Assembly (NCBI RefSeq): GCF_020329505.1
Contig: NZ_JAGKJJ010000009.1
Coordinates: 1 to 64,000 of the forward strand
DNA: 64,000 nt
Direction of reading: 5' to 3'
Source: Bradyrhizobium semiaridum
Lineage (GTDB): Bacteria > Pseudomonadota > Alphaproteobacteria > Rhizobiales > Xanthobacteraceae
In this document: positions 17,341-26,263 of the stretch, piece after piece
Layout: every line of letters begins with the position of its first letter
How positions within the stretch are numbered: position 1 is the first letter of the stretch
Notes under the pieces: generated by a model
Database searches by the model: none
What the model was told of the DNA's origin: nothing
What the model saw: the letters and a program-made list of their open reading frames with translations, nothing else
Translations under genes and position numbers: made by a program

Positions 17341-17871
17341 ATGTCCAGCAACTGGCGGATCAGCTCATTGAACGGCGCGCTGCTAGCGGCGTATTTCATC
17401 CCGGTCTGGACCATCATTGCCCTCAGCATCATGATCTCGCCGATCCATGGGCTGTTCGAGCGGCCGAGCGTGTCGATCGCGCTGTATGCCAGCGATCATC
17501 TGCAGCTCGCCAAGATGTCGACGGTGCGGCTCGCCTGGATGCTGGCGCTGGCGCGCATCACCGTGGTGGCGTTCTTCGCGGCCTTCCTTGCGCTGCTTGC
17601 TTTCCCGTCGATGCGCAAGAACGGCGGCTCCGACGAGGCGCTGGCGGTGGCGCTGTGCCTTGGCAGCGTGCTCAGTTTTGGCAGCATGCTGCTGGCCTCG
17701 AAGACCGGCGAGATCGAGGCGCTGCGCATGCATGCGGCCGAGCTCCTGATGCTGCTCGGCACCGCGATCGTGATGCTGGTCGATACCGCGCCGAAGCGCG
17801 CCGCTGAGGCACCCGCAGCAGCCGACGCCGCGGCGCCGCCGGTTGGCGAACTATCCCTTCAGCAGCCCTAG
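17341..17871 (+). CDS. Four-helix membrane protein, unknown
   Basis: This 176-residue product has four hydrophobic segments: about 12-32, 66-88 (LAWMLALARITVVAFFAAFLALLAF without the edges), 102-119 and 131-147. It ends in an Ala/Pro-rich cytoplasmic tail. No family is recognised. It converges on pcaC and overlaps its 3' end by 21 bases. Confidence 0.65.
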   Translation: MSSNWRISSLNGALLAAYFIPVWTIIALSIMISPIHGLFERPSVSIALYASDHLQLAKMSTVRLAWMLALARITVVAFFAAFLALLAFPSMRKNGGSDEALAVALCLGSVLSFGSMLLASKTGEIEALRMHAAELLMLLGTAIVMLVDTAPKRAAEAPAAADAAAPPVGELSLQQP

Positions 17872-18243
17872 CTCCGATATGATCGCATTGGCTTCCTTGA
17901 CGGCGTGATTGGCCGCCGGCACGCCGCAATAGATCGCCTGCTGCAGCAGGATCTCCTTGATATCGTCGGGCGTGAAGCCGCCCTCGGCGAGCGCCGCCCG
18001 CACATGCAGTCGGAATTCGTCCCACTGCCCGAGCGCGACCATGGTGCCGATCACCAGCACCCGCCGCGTGCGGTGATCGAAATGCGGCCGGGTCCAGATA
18101 TCGCCCCACGCATAGCGCGTGATCAGGTCCTGGAAATCGGTGTTGAAGGCGTTGCGGTTCTTGAGCGACTTGTCGACCCAATCATTGCCGAGCACCTTGC
18201 GGCGCTGCGTCATACCGTCGTCGCGGCGTTGCTTGTCGTCCAT
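17851..18243 (-). CDS. pcaC: 4-carboxymuconolactone decarboxylase
   Basis: PcaC decarboxylates 4-carboxymuconolactone to 3-oxoadipate enol-lactone in protocatechuate breakdown. The 130-residue protein has the usual length and the family core: ITRYAWGDIWTRPHFDHRTR, then the HVRAALAEGGFTPDDIKEIL helix and the YCGVPAANHA block with the conserved Cys and His. It is the third pca gene on this strand after pcaB and pcaD. A palindromic repeat lies in the 143-base gap to pcaD. Confidence 0.93.
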   Translation of the reverse strand: MDDKQRRDDGMTQRRKVLGNDWVDKSLKNRNAFNTDFQDLITRYAWGDIWTRPHFDHRTRRVLVIGTMVALGQWDEFRLHVRAALAEGGFTPDDIKEILLQQAIYCGVPAANHAVKEANAIISELGLLKG

Positions 18244-18280
18244 GGATGTCTGCCTCCTCGTCGTCGCGAGCGATGAATTC

Positions 18281-18367
18281 GTAGCCCGGATGGAGCGTAG
18301 CGCAATCCGGGTTTCTGCGTCCGCCGCCAGATGAGTCCCGGATTTCGCTTCGCTCCATCCGGGCTAC
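18281..18367. repeat. Palindromic repeat (family B) between pcaD and pcaC
   Basis: GTAGCCCGGATGGAGCG at the left end is exactly inverted at the right end, with an inner CGCAATCCGGG...GATTTCGC part. A second member lies at 50334-50415. In the transcript it would fold between two coding regions. Confidence 0.8.
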
Positions 18368-18386
18368 GGCGCTGTTGGTTGCGGGA

Positions 18387-19169
18387 CTAACGTTGCGTCA
18401 GGAAGCCGACCACGGCTTCGGTGAAGGCGTGCGGCTGCTCGACGTTGGAGATGTGCGCGGCATCGAGCAGCGTCATGCTGGCGCCGGGAACGCCGCTGCG
18501 GATCATCTCAGCCGCCGATACCGGTGTTGCCATGTCCTGCCTCCCGGCGATCACCAGCGTCGGGCTCTTGATCCTGGGCAGCAACGCGCGCTGGTCGAGC
18601 GTCGACAGCGCCTCGCAGCACGCGAGGTAGCCTTCGACCGGCGAGGCCAGCAGCATCGCCTTCATATTGGCCGTGGTCTGCGGCTCGCGCTCGCGGAAAT
18701 CGGCGGTCAGCCAGCCGGCGATCACGGCATCGGCGACGGCGGCGATGCCGCCGTCCTTGACCGCCTTGATGCGGTTCAGCCAGTTGGTCGGGTCGGGATA
18801 GTAGCAGGCCGTGTTGGCAAGGATGATCTTGCCGAACCGTTCGGGCGCGTTGGCGCCGAGCCATTGCCCCACCATGCCGCCCATCGATAGGCCGCACCAA
18901 TGCACCTTCTCGATGTTGAGGTCGTCGAGGATCGCGAGCGCGTCGCGGCCGAACCGCTCCATCGAGTAGGGGCCGGGCGCCACGCCCGATTTGCCGTGGC
19001 CGCGGCGGTCGTAGCGGATGACGCGGAACACCTGCGTCAGCGCCCGCATCTGCGGCTCCCACATCTGCAAGGTGCAGCCGAGCGAGTTCGACAGCATCAA
19101 GGTCGGTCCGCCGTCGCGGCCGTCGACCTGGACGTTGAGCAGGCATCCGTCGGCGTCGATCATTGGCAT
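18387..19169 (-). CDS. pcaD: 3-oxoadipate enol-lactonase
   Basis: PcaD hydrolyses 3-oxoadipate enol-lactone to 3-oxoadipate. The 260-residue alpha/beta hydrolase has the nucleophile elbow GLSMGGMVGQ, the oxyanion motif LSNSLGC, the Asp in AGRQDMATP and the final His in AAHISNVEQP. The RYDRRGHGKS block is typical. I chose the ATG at 19169 (MPMIDADG), which gives the usual length; an in-frame ATG further upstream adds only basic, unrelated residues. Confidence 0.93.
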   Translation of the reverse strand: MPMIDADGCLLNVQVDGRDGGPTLMLSNSLGCTLQMWEPQMRALTQVFRVIRYDRRGHGKSGVAPGPYSMERFGRDALAILDDLNIEKVHWCGLSMGGMVGQWLGANAPERFGKIILANTACYYPDPTNWLNRIKAVKDGGIAAVADAVIAGWLTADFREREPQTTANMKAMLLASPVEGYLACCEALSTLDQRALLPRIKSPTLVIAGRQDMATPVSAAEMIRSGVPGASMTLLDAAHISNVEQPHAFTEAVVGFLTQR

Positions 19170-19294
19170 CGTTGCTGTCCTCGTCCTGCGCGGGCTGAAG
19201 CGCGAAGCGCGTCTTCCGCACGGTATCCGCGCATCCATCCGGAATGAATCTTGCGGCGATGGATCGCCGGGTCAAGCCCGGCAACGACATCCCG

Positions 19295-20650
19295 CTATTT
19301 GTCGTCCATCGAGGCGAGCAGGCGGTCGATCAGCGCCTGCGAGGCGCCCTGATAGGCCATCGGCTCGAACAGTTTTGCGATCGCGTCTGCGTCAAGCTGC
19401 GCGGTCACCTTGGCGTCCGCACGCAGCACGTCGCGCAGATGCTTCTTCTCGGCAACCGCCCGCTTGCTGGCCGCCTCGACCAGATGATGCGCGTCGCTCT
19501 TGCCGACCTTTTCGGCGAGCGCGAAGGCGACCGCCTCGGCCATGATCAGCCCGCCGGTGGACTCCAGATTGGCGCGCATCCGCGCGGCATCGACCTCGAG
19601 CCCTTCGGCGAGATCGACGATCGCCGCAACCGCGCCTGACGTCACCAGCATCAGGCTCGGCAAGGTCGGCCATTCCGCATGCCAGGGACCGGCGCTGCGC
19701 TCGTGGTCCTGCACCTGCGCGGAAAAGATCGTCGCGGCAAGGTTCGGCGCCATGGTCGCTGCCCCGAGCGCGCTTGCGGCGGCCACCGGATTGCGCTTGT
19801 GCGGCATGGTGGAGGAGCCGCCGCGGCCGGCGCCGGCGGGCTCGAAGGCTTCGCCGACATCGGTCTGCATCATCAGCGAGATGTCGCGCGCAATCTTGCC
19901 GCAGCTGCCGGCTGTGATCGCGAACACCGAGGCGGCCTCCGCGATGCGGTCGCGATGGGTGTGCCAGGGCGCCTCGGGAAGCGGCAGGTCCAGCTCGCGC
20001 GCGAGCTGCTCGGCGACCGCAAGTCCCTTGTCGCCGAGCGCGGCCAGCGTGCCGGCGGCACCGCCGAATTGCAGGGCCAGCGTCTCGCGGCGCAGCCGCC
20101 GCAAGCGCTTACGGGAGCGGTGCAGCGCGGCGGCATATTCGGCGAGCTTGAGGCCGAACGGCATCGGCAGCGCGTGCTGGAGCCAGGTGCGTGCCACCAT
20201 GGCGGTGTCGCGGTGGCTCCGGGCGAGACCGGCAAAGCCCGGGACGGCGCGATCGAGATCGGCGAGCAGCGCGTCGATGCCGGCACGCAGCGTCAGCATG
20301 GTTGCGGTGTCGATGACGTCCTGGCTGGTCGCGCCCCAATGCACATAGCGCGCCGCCTCTGCGTCCGCCTTTGCCACGTTGGCAGTCAGCGCCTTGACCA
20401 GGGGGATCGCCAGATTGCCGGAGCGCGTTGCGGCGTCCGCCAGCGGGGTGCGATCGAATGATTCGGCCCTGCACGCGGCGTTGATCGGGCTCGCGGCCGC
20501 GGCGGGAATCACGCCGCAGGCGACCTCCGCGCGGGCCAATGCGGCCTCGAAATCCAGCATGGCTTGCAGATAGGCCGTATCGTCGCAGGCGGTGCGCATC
20601 GCGGCGCTCGACAGCATCGGCGCAAGCAGGGGGGAGAGGGCTGTGCTCAT
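19295..20650 (-). CDS. pcaB: 3-carboxy-cis,cis-muconate cycloisomerase
   Basis: PcaB, of the fumarase/aspartase superfamily, forms 4-carboxymuconolactone from 3-carboxy-cis,cis-muconate. The 451-residue protein has the N-terminal ASPINAACRAE region, YVHWGATSQDVIDTA, and the superfamily signature GGSSTMPHKRNPV with the catalytic Ser loop. It heads the pcaB-pcaD-pcaC group; the genes for protocatechuate 3,4-dioxygenase (pcaGH) and the later steps are not in the window. The ATG at 20650 overlaps the stop of a short upstream frame. Confidence 0.95.
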   Translation of the reverse strand: MSTALSPLLAPMLSSAAMRTACDDTAYLQAMLDFEAALARAEVACGVIPAAAASPINAACRAESFDRTPLADAATRSGNLAIPLVKALTANVAKADAEAARYVHWGATSQDVIDTATMLTLRAGIDALLADLDRAVPGFAGLARSHRDTAMVARTWLQHALPMPFGLKLAEYAAALHRSRKRLRRLRRETLALQFGGAAGTLAALGDKGLAVAEQLARELDLPLPEAPWHTHRDRIAEAASVFAITAGSCGKIARDISLMMQTDVGEAFEPAGAGRGGSSTMPHKRNPVAAASALGAATMAPNLAATIFSAQVQDHERSAGPWHAEWPTLPSLMLVTSGAVAAIVDLAEGLEVDAARMRANLESTGGLIMAEAVAFALAEKVGKSDAHHLVEAASKRAVAEKKHLRDVLRADAKVTAQLDADAIAKLFEPMAYQGASQALIDRLLASMDDK

Positions 20651-20867
20651 CGCCGGCGACCTAACCATTCCGGCGCGCTCGTGCCAATGCCTGCCGGGGC
20701 CTTGGCGGCATTTTCAACCGCAAGAGGATTGCCGAATTCGTGAATGGCACGGAGGCCTTGCTGCAGTTGCGAATATGCATCGCTCATCCTCCCAAGGTGC
20801 CCTTTTCTTTGGGCGCGGGCTGCTTTAGTTGGAAACAAACCGTTCCTGGCGATCGAGGAGATGCCCC

Positions 20868-21314
20868 ATGGCGATGACGATGACCGGCGAAGTCCAGCTT
20901 GCGGCGTCGCGCCAGGCCGTGTGGGACAAGCTCAACGATCCCGAAGTGTTGAAGGCCTGCATCCCCGGCTGCGAGGAGCTGGAGAGGACCGAAGACAACG
21001 GCTTCCGCGCCACGGCGAAAATGAAGGTTGGCCCGGTCTCTGCCCGCTTCAAGGGCAAGGTCACATTGAGCGATCTCGATCCGCCCAATGGCTACAAGAT
21101 CTCGGGCGAAGGCGAGGGCGGGGTCGCCGGCTTCGCCAAGGGCGGCGCCACCGTGGCGCTGGCCGACAAGGATGGCGGCACGCTCCTGAGCTACAATGTC
21201 GAGGCGCAGATCGGCGGCAAGCTTGCCCAGCTCGGCCAGCGTCTGATCAACGGTGCTGCAAAGAAGCTGGCCGACGAATTCTTTGCAAATTTCGCCAAGG
21301 CAGTGCAGGGTTAA
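20868..21314 (+). CDS. coxG: CoxG-like SRPBCC protein of the CO dehydrogenase cluster
   Basis: The 148-residue protein belongs to the CoxG/SRPBCC ligand-binding family: MTGEVQLAASRQAVWDKLND, the CIPGCEELE block and a KVGPVSARFKGKVTLSDLDP segment. In CO-oxidising bacteria CoxG takes part in membrane attachment or maturation of CO dehydrogenase. The usual hydrophobic C-terminal extension is missing; this short form ends in FANFAKAVQG. A clear GAGGAG ribosome site precedes the ATG. It starts the rightward cox-type cluster. Confidence 0.88.
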   Translation: MAMTMTGEVQLAASRQAVWDKLNDPEVLKACIPGCEELERTEDNGFRATAKMKVGPVSARFKGKVTLSDLDPPNGYKISGEGEGGVAGFAKGGATVALADKDGGTLLSYNVEAQIGGKLAQLGQRLINGAAKKLADEFFANFAKAVQG

Positions 21315-21470
21315 GCCCTGCCGACAAGCCGGATCGGGCCTGTCCGGCCATGCCCTGGATGAGTGGCTCGAAAGGTTGCCCATCCGGGGGCCCGCCCATA
21401 TTATGCCGTCTGGAATGATTTTAAACCGCCTGCTTCGCCGATATGCGGCGGCGCAGATAAGAGAGTGCTG

Positions 21471-21956
<486 letters not shown>

Positions 21957-22003
21957 AGCATGATCCGGAAAATTGTGAAGCGGTTTTCCGAATAGATCAT
22001 GCT
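21957..22003. repeat. Palindromic element between coxS and coxM
   Basis: AGCATGATCCGGAAAA at 21957-21972 is mirrored by TTTTCCG (21984-21990) and GATCATGCT (21995-22003). It begins one base after the coxS stop codon. Elements of this design are scattered in related genomes. It occupies the place where coxL would be expected. Confidence 0.8.
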
Positions 22004-22038
22004 CCAATAAACATCGCGACCGCGATCAGGACATTCCA

Positions 22039-22845
22039 ATGTACGAATTCAAATATCATCGCCCCGGCACCGTGCGGCAAGCGGCCAACCTCCTGGTGAA
22101 GAACGAGGACGCCAAGCTCATCGCCGGCGGCCACACGCTGGTGCCCGTCATGAAGCAGCGGCTGGCCAGCCCGCCGCATCTGGTCGATCTCTCCCACATC
22201 GAAGGTCTCGACACGATCGAGATGAAGGGCCGCTCGCTGGTGATCGGCGCCACCGCCAAACATGCTGACGTCGCCAACTCCGCCGTCGTCGGCGAGGCGA
22301 TTCCGGCGCTGGCCGAACTCGCCGGCCAGATCGGCGATCCCGCCGTGCGCCACCGCGGCACCATCGGCGGCTCGCTCGCCAACAACGATCCGACCGCCGA
22401 CTACCCGGCCGCGGTGCTGGCGCTCGGTGCCACCATCGTCACCAACAAGCGCCGCCTGAAGGCCGAGGAATTTTTCCAGGGCCTGTTCTCGACCGCGCTG
22501 GAGGCCGACGAGATCATCACCAAGGTGATGTTCCCGCTGCCGAAGAAGGCGGCGTATGTGAAATTCCGCAACCAGGCCTCGCGCTACGCGCTGGTCGGCG
22601 TGTTCGTCGCCAAGCGTCCCTCGGACGTCCGTGTCGCAGTGACGGGGGCGGGCTCCAACGGCGTTTTCCGTGTCACATCGTTCGAGGAGGCCCTGAAGAA
22701 GCGCTTCTCCCACAAGGTGCTCGACGGCATGACCGTTCCGGCCGAAGGCCTCAACAGCGATTTGCATGGCAGTGCCGAGTACCGCGCGCACCTGATCGGC
22801 GTTTTGGCGCGCCGGGCGGTGGAAGCCGCGACCGCCAAGGACTAG
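22039..22845 (+). CDS. coxM: CO dehydrogenase-like medium subunit, FAD-binding
   Basis: The 268-residue flavoprotein has the two FAD motifs of the family: AGGHTLVPVMKQRL (around 32-45) and TIGGSLANNDPTADYPAAV (around 111-129). It begins MYEFKYHRPGTVRQAANLL and has the C-terminal CO_deh_flav_C region. It would pass electrons from CoxS to the quinone pool. The presence of CoxS and CoxM without a large subunit is the main oddity of this cluster. Confidence 0.93.
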   Translation: MYEFKYHRPGTVRQAANLLVKNEDAKLIAGGHTLVPVMKQRLASPPHLVDLSHIEGLDTIEMKGRSLVIGATAKHADVANSAVVGEAIPALAELAGQIGDPAVRHRGTIGGSLANNDPTADYPAAVLALGATIVTNKRRLKAEEFFQGLFSTALEADEIITKVMFPLPKKAAYVKFRNQASRYALVGVFVAKRPSDVRVAVTGAGSNGVFRVTSFEEALKKRFSHKVLDGMTVPAEGLNSDLHGSAEYRAHLIGVLARRAVEAATAKD

Positions 22846-22890
22846 ATACCAAGGCGTGATGTTGCTTTCCCCTCGAAGACTGGCGGTTCC

Positions 22891-23799
22891 ATGAGTGCGT
22901 CGGCGCTACCCACTTCCGTCGATGCGCTCCTGGAGCTGTTGACCCCGCGCGGCTATCTCGCCGAGCGCTCGCTTGCCACAGTGACCTATCTCGCGCTGCG
23001 GATGGGGCGGCCGCTGTTCCTGGAAGGCGAGGCCGGCGTCGGCAAGACCGAGATCGCCAAGGTTTTGTCGGCAGCGCTAGGGCGCAAGCTGATCCGCCTG
23101 CAATGCTATGAAGGCCTCGACGTCGCCTCCGCGGTCTATGAATGGAGCAGCGCGGCGCAGATGATCGCCATCCGCCTCGCGGAAGCCTCCGGCGATACCG
23201 ACCGCGACCAGCTTGCCAGCGACATCTTCGCCGAGCGCTTCCTGATCAAGCGGCCGCTGCTGCAGGCACTCGAGCCCGACGTCGCCGGTCCCCCGGTGCT
23301 CCTGATCGACGAACTCGACCGCGCCGACGAGGCGTTCGAGGCGTATCTTTTGGAAATCCTCAGCGACTTCCAGGTCACCATCCCCGAGCTCGGCACCGTC
23401 AAGGCACCGGCGCCGCCGATCGTGATCATCACTTCGAACCGCACCCGCGAGATCCACGACGCGCTGAAGCGGCGCTGCCTCTATCACTGGGTGGACTATC
23501 CCACCTCCGAGCGCGAGCTCGCGATCGTCAAGTCGCGGGTGCCGAACATCTCCGCAAAACTGTCGCAGCAGGTCGTCCGTTTCGTGCAGGCGCTGCGCAA
23601 CCAGGATTTCTACAAATCGCCGGGAGTCGCCGAGACCATCGACTGGGCCACCGCGCTGTCCGAGCTCGATGCCCGCTCGCTGACGCCGCAGGTGGTCGGC
23701 GACACGCTGGGCGCGCTGCTCAAGTATCAGGACGACATCGCGCGCATGCAGGGCGATGCGCTGGCGAAGACATTGAAGGAAGCGACGAGCGACGTTTAG
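22891..23799 (+). CDS. coxD: MoxR-type AAA+ ATPase, CoxD-like
   Basis: The 302-residue AAA+ protein has Walker A GEAGVGKTE, Walker B LLIDELDRADEAFEAYLLE and sensor 1 in VIITSNRTREIHDALKRR. In the CO dehydrogenase system CoxD works with the VWA protein CoxE to insert copper and sulfur into the molybdenum site. The coxE gene follows after a 210-base gap filled by a palindromic repeat. Confidence 0.92.
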   Translation: MSASALPTSVDALLELLTPRGYLAERSLATVTYLALRMGRPLFLEGEAGVGKTEIAKVLSAALGRKLIRLQCYEGLDVASAVYEWSSAAQMIAIRLAEASGDTDRDQLASDIFAERFLIKRPLLQALEPDVAGPPVLLIDELDRADEAFEAYLLEILSDFQVTIPELGTVKAPAPPIVIITSNRTREIHDALKRRCLYHWVDYPTSERELAIVKSRVPNISAKLSQQVVRFVQALRNQDFYKSPGVAETIDWATALSELDARSLTPQVVGDTLGALLKYQDDIARMQGDALAKTLKEATSDV

Positions 23800-23821
23800 G
23801 TCGCGCGTCATAGCAACGTTC

Positions 23822-23986
23822 GTCATTCCGGGGCGCGCCATCCGAACTCGGGTTTACCCGAGTTCGGCAGTTTAAAGTGTCCAAGTCGGCTACAGCCACT
23901 TGGATGGCGCGAGCCCGGAATCCATCAGGCCGCGTTGCTGCTGAGAAATGGATTCCGGGCTCGCGCTGCGCGCGCCCCGGAATGAC
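23822..23986. repeat. Palindromic repeat (family A) with inserted cruciform, coxD-coxE gap
   Basis: The outer arms are the family A ends (GTCATTCCGGGGCGCG and CGCCCCGGAATGAC). Inside the left arm sit extra hairpins: GAACTCGGGT-TT-ACCCGAGTTC and a CCAAGTCGGCT...CCACTTGG pair, so this copy is longer than the others. The whole gap between coxD and coxE is filled by it. Confidence 0.8.
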
Positions 23987-24009
23987 GAGATGGAGAGAGT
24001 CCGCGTCTG

Positions 24010-25212
24010 ATGGCCATCAACCATCTCAATCCCCCCACGGGCCACATGGCCGACAACGTCATCGGCTTTGCCCGCGCGCTGCGCGCGGCCGGGCTTCCCG
24101 TCGGGCCGGGCTCGGTGATCGACGCGCTCAACGCGCTGCAGCTGATCGAGGTCGGCGACCGCGGCGATTTCTACGCCACGCTGGAAGCGATCTTCGTCAA
24201 GCGCCACGAGCACGCGCTGATCTTCCGCCAGGCCTTCGACCTGTTCTTCCGCGCGGCCGAGGAGTGGAAGAGCATGCTGGATTCGGTGCCGCTGCCCGAC
24301 CACGCCAGGAAGAAGCCGCCGCCGGCCTCGCGCCGGGTCCAGGAGGCGCTGGCGCAGCCGGCGACGCGCGAGGAGCGGCCGCAGGCCCAGGAGCAGGAGC
24401 TGAAGCTCTCGGTCTCCGACAAGGAGGTGCTGCAGAGGAAGGACTTTGCGCAGATGACCGCGGCCGAGATCGCCGAGGTCGTCCGGGAGATTGCGAAGAT
24501 GCGGCTGCCGCAGGCCGAGCTCACGACCCGCCGCCACCAGCCCGATCCGCGCGGCCTGCGCCTCGACATGCGCCGTACCATGCGCAACTCGCTGCGCACC
24601 GGCGGCGAGATCATCGACATCCGCAAGCTCGGCCGGATCGAGAAGCCGGCGCCGATCGTGGCGCTGCTCGATATCTCGGGCTCGATGAGCGAATACACCC
24701 GCCTATTCCTGCATTTCCTGCATGCCATCACCGATTATCGCAAGCGGGTCTCGGTGTTCCTGTTCGGCACCCGCCTGACCAATGTGACGCGCGCATTACG
24801 ACAGCGCGACCCCGACGAGGCGCTGGCGAGCTGCTCGTCCTCGGTCGAGGACTGGGCGGGAGGGACGCGGATCGCGACCTCGCTGCATACCTTCAACCAG
24901 CTCTGGGCCCGCCGGGTGCTCGGGCAGGGGGCGATCGTGCTCCTTATATCCGATGGACTAGAACGCGAAGCCGATGCAAAATTGGCCTTCGAGATGGACC
25001 GGTTGCACCGTTCCTGCCGCCGCCTGATCTGGCTCAACCCGCTGCTGCGCTATTCCGGCTTCGAGGCCAAGGCGCAGGGGATCAAAATGATGTTGCCCCA
25101 CGTTGACGAATTTCGTCCGGTGCATAACTTGACCTCCATCAAGGGATTGATCGGGGCGCTGTCGTCGCCGCCGCCGGCGCATCATCGCAGCCTGATCCGC
25201 TCCGTAGCCTGA
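24010..25212 (+). CDS. coxE: VWA-domain protein, CoxE-like
   Basis: This 400-residue protein has an N-terminal CoxE region (NVIGFARALRAAGLPVGPGS) and a C-terminal von Willebrand A domain with an intact MIDAS motif DISGSMS, plus the FGTRLTNVTRAL block. CoxE partners CoxD-type MoxR ATPases in maturing the molybdenum active site. The linker (about 95-150) is charged and Gln/Glu-rich. Confidence 0.92.
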   Translation: MAINHLNPPTGHMADNVIGFARALRAAGLPVGPGSVIDALNALQLIEVGDRGDFYATLEAIFVKRHEHALIFRQAFDLFFRAAEEWKSMLDSVPLPDHARKKPPPASRRVQEALAQPATREERPQAQEQELKLSVSDKEVLQRKDFAQMTAAEIAEVVREIAKMRLPQAELTTRRHQPDPRGLRLDMRRTMRNSLRTGGEIIDIRKLGRIEKPAPIVALLDISGSMSEYTRLFLHFLHAITDYRKRVSVFLFGTRLTNVTRALRQRDPDEALASCSSSVEDWAGGTRIATSLHTFNQLWARRVLGQGAIVLLISDGLEREADAKLAFEMDRLHRSCRRLIWLNPLLRYSGFEAKAQGIKMMLPHVDEFRPVHNLTSIKGLIGALSSPPPAHHRSLIRSVA

Positions 25213-25235
25213 AGAACGTGACGCAGGAGGCCACC

Positions 25236-25559
25236 ATGCTGAACCGCGACGAAGACATCCTGCAGGCCGCCGAGACCTGGCAGAAGCAGGGCCATGGCGT
25301 GGCGCTCGCCACCGTGGTCGAGACCTGGGGCTCGGCGCCGCGCCCGGCCGGCTCAAGCCTCGTCATCAATGACGACGGCACCTTTCTCGGCTCGGTCTCC
25401 GGCGGCTGCGTCGAGGGCGCCGTGGTCACCGAGGCGCTTGACGTGATCGCGAGCGGGCAGCCGAAGATGCTCGAGTTCGGCGTCGCCGACGAGACCGCCT
25501 GGAATGTCGGCTTGTCCTGCGGCGGCACCATCCGCGTCTTCGTCGAGAAGGTCGGCTAG
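25236..25559 (+). CDS. XdhC/CoxF-family protein, N-terminal domain as a separate gene
   Basis: The 107-residue protein is the XdhC_CoxI domain only: ATVVETWGSAPRPAGSSLVI, GSVSGGCVEGAVV with the conserved Cys, and the GLSCGGTIRVFVE end with a second Cys. XdhC proteins bind molybdenum cofactor, supervise its sulfuration and hand it to the apoenzyme. I prefer the ATG at 25236, right after a CAGGAGG ribosome site, over the GTG at 25218. Its missing Rossmann half is the next gene. Confidence 0.9.
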   Translation: MLNRDEDILQAAETWQKQGHGVALATVVETWGSAPRPAGSSLVINDDGTFLGSVSGGCVEGAVVTEALDVIASGQPKMLEFGVADETAWNVGLSCGGTIRVFVEKVG

Positions 25560-25561
25560 CC

Positions 25562-26263
25562 GTGAAGCTCGAAACCCTTAAGGAGTTGAATGCCGAGCGC
25601 GCCGCGCGCCGCCCGGTCATCGTCGTCACCGACACCGCCAATGGCGAGCAGCGCCTGGTCAAGGCGAAGGACATCGCCGCCGACCCGCTGCGCGCCGAAC
25701 TGTCAAAGCAGCTCAGGATGGGCAAGAGCGGCAATGTCGAGGCCGACGGCAAGAAGCTGTTCCTCAACGTCTACGCGCCGACCGCAAAGCTCGTGATCAT
25801 CGGCGCGGTCCATATCAGCCAGGCGCTGGCGCCGCTGGCGCGCTCGCTGGATTACGACGTCACCGTGGTCGATCCGCGCACGGCGTTCGCCAGCCCCGAG
25901 CGCTTTCCGGACGTGCCGCTGGTCGCCGAATGGCCCGACGTCGCGCTGCCGCCGCTCAACATCGATCACTACACCGCGTTCGTCGCGGTGACGCATGATC
26001 CGAAGATCGACGACCCGGCGCTGATGCACGCCTTCGATCGCGACTGCTTCTATATCGGCGCGCTCGGCTCGCGGAAGACGCATGCCAAGCGCGGCGAGCG
26101 GCTGCGAGCGCTCGGCGCCAAGGACAGCGACATCGCGCGCATCCATGCGCCGATCGGCCTCGACATCGGCGCGGTATCGCCGTCGGAGATCGCGGTCGCG
26201 ATCATGGCCGAGATCACCGCGCAGCTGCGGTTGCCTCCCAAAGAAAAAGAAGAAGCGGCATGA
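25562..26263 (+). CDS. XdhC/CoxF-family protein, Rossmann-domain half
   Basis: The 233-residue product holds the XdhC C-terminal Rossmann fold: KLVIIGAVHISQALAPLARS, the YDVTVVDPRTAFASPERFP loop and the YIGALGSRKTHAKR block. The glycine-rich loop reads GAVHISQ rather than the common GxGHVAQ. It starts at a GTG two bases after the N-terminal-half gene, so both halves are made together and likely form the complete XdhC unit in trans. It overlaps the next gene by four bases. Confidence 0.9.
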   Translation: MKLETLKELNAERAARRPVIVVTDTANGEQRLVKAKDIAADPLRAELSKQLRMGKSGNVEADGKKLFLNVYAPTAKLVIIGAVHISQALAPLARSLDYDVTVVDPRTAFASPERFPDVPLVAEWPDVALPPLNIDHYTAFVAVTHDPKIDDPALMHAFDRDCFYIGALGSRKTHAKRGERLRALGAKDSDIARIHAPIGLDIGAVSPSEIAVAIMAEITAQLRLPPKEKEEAA

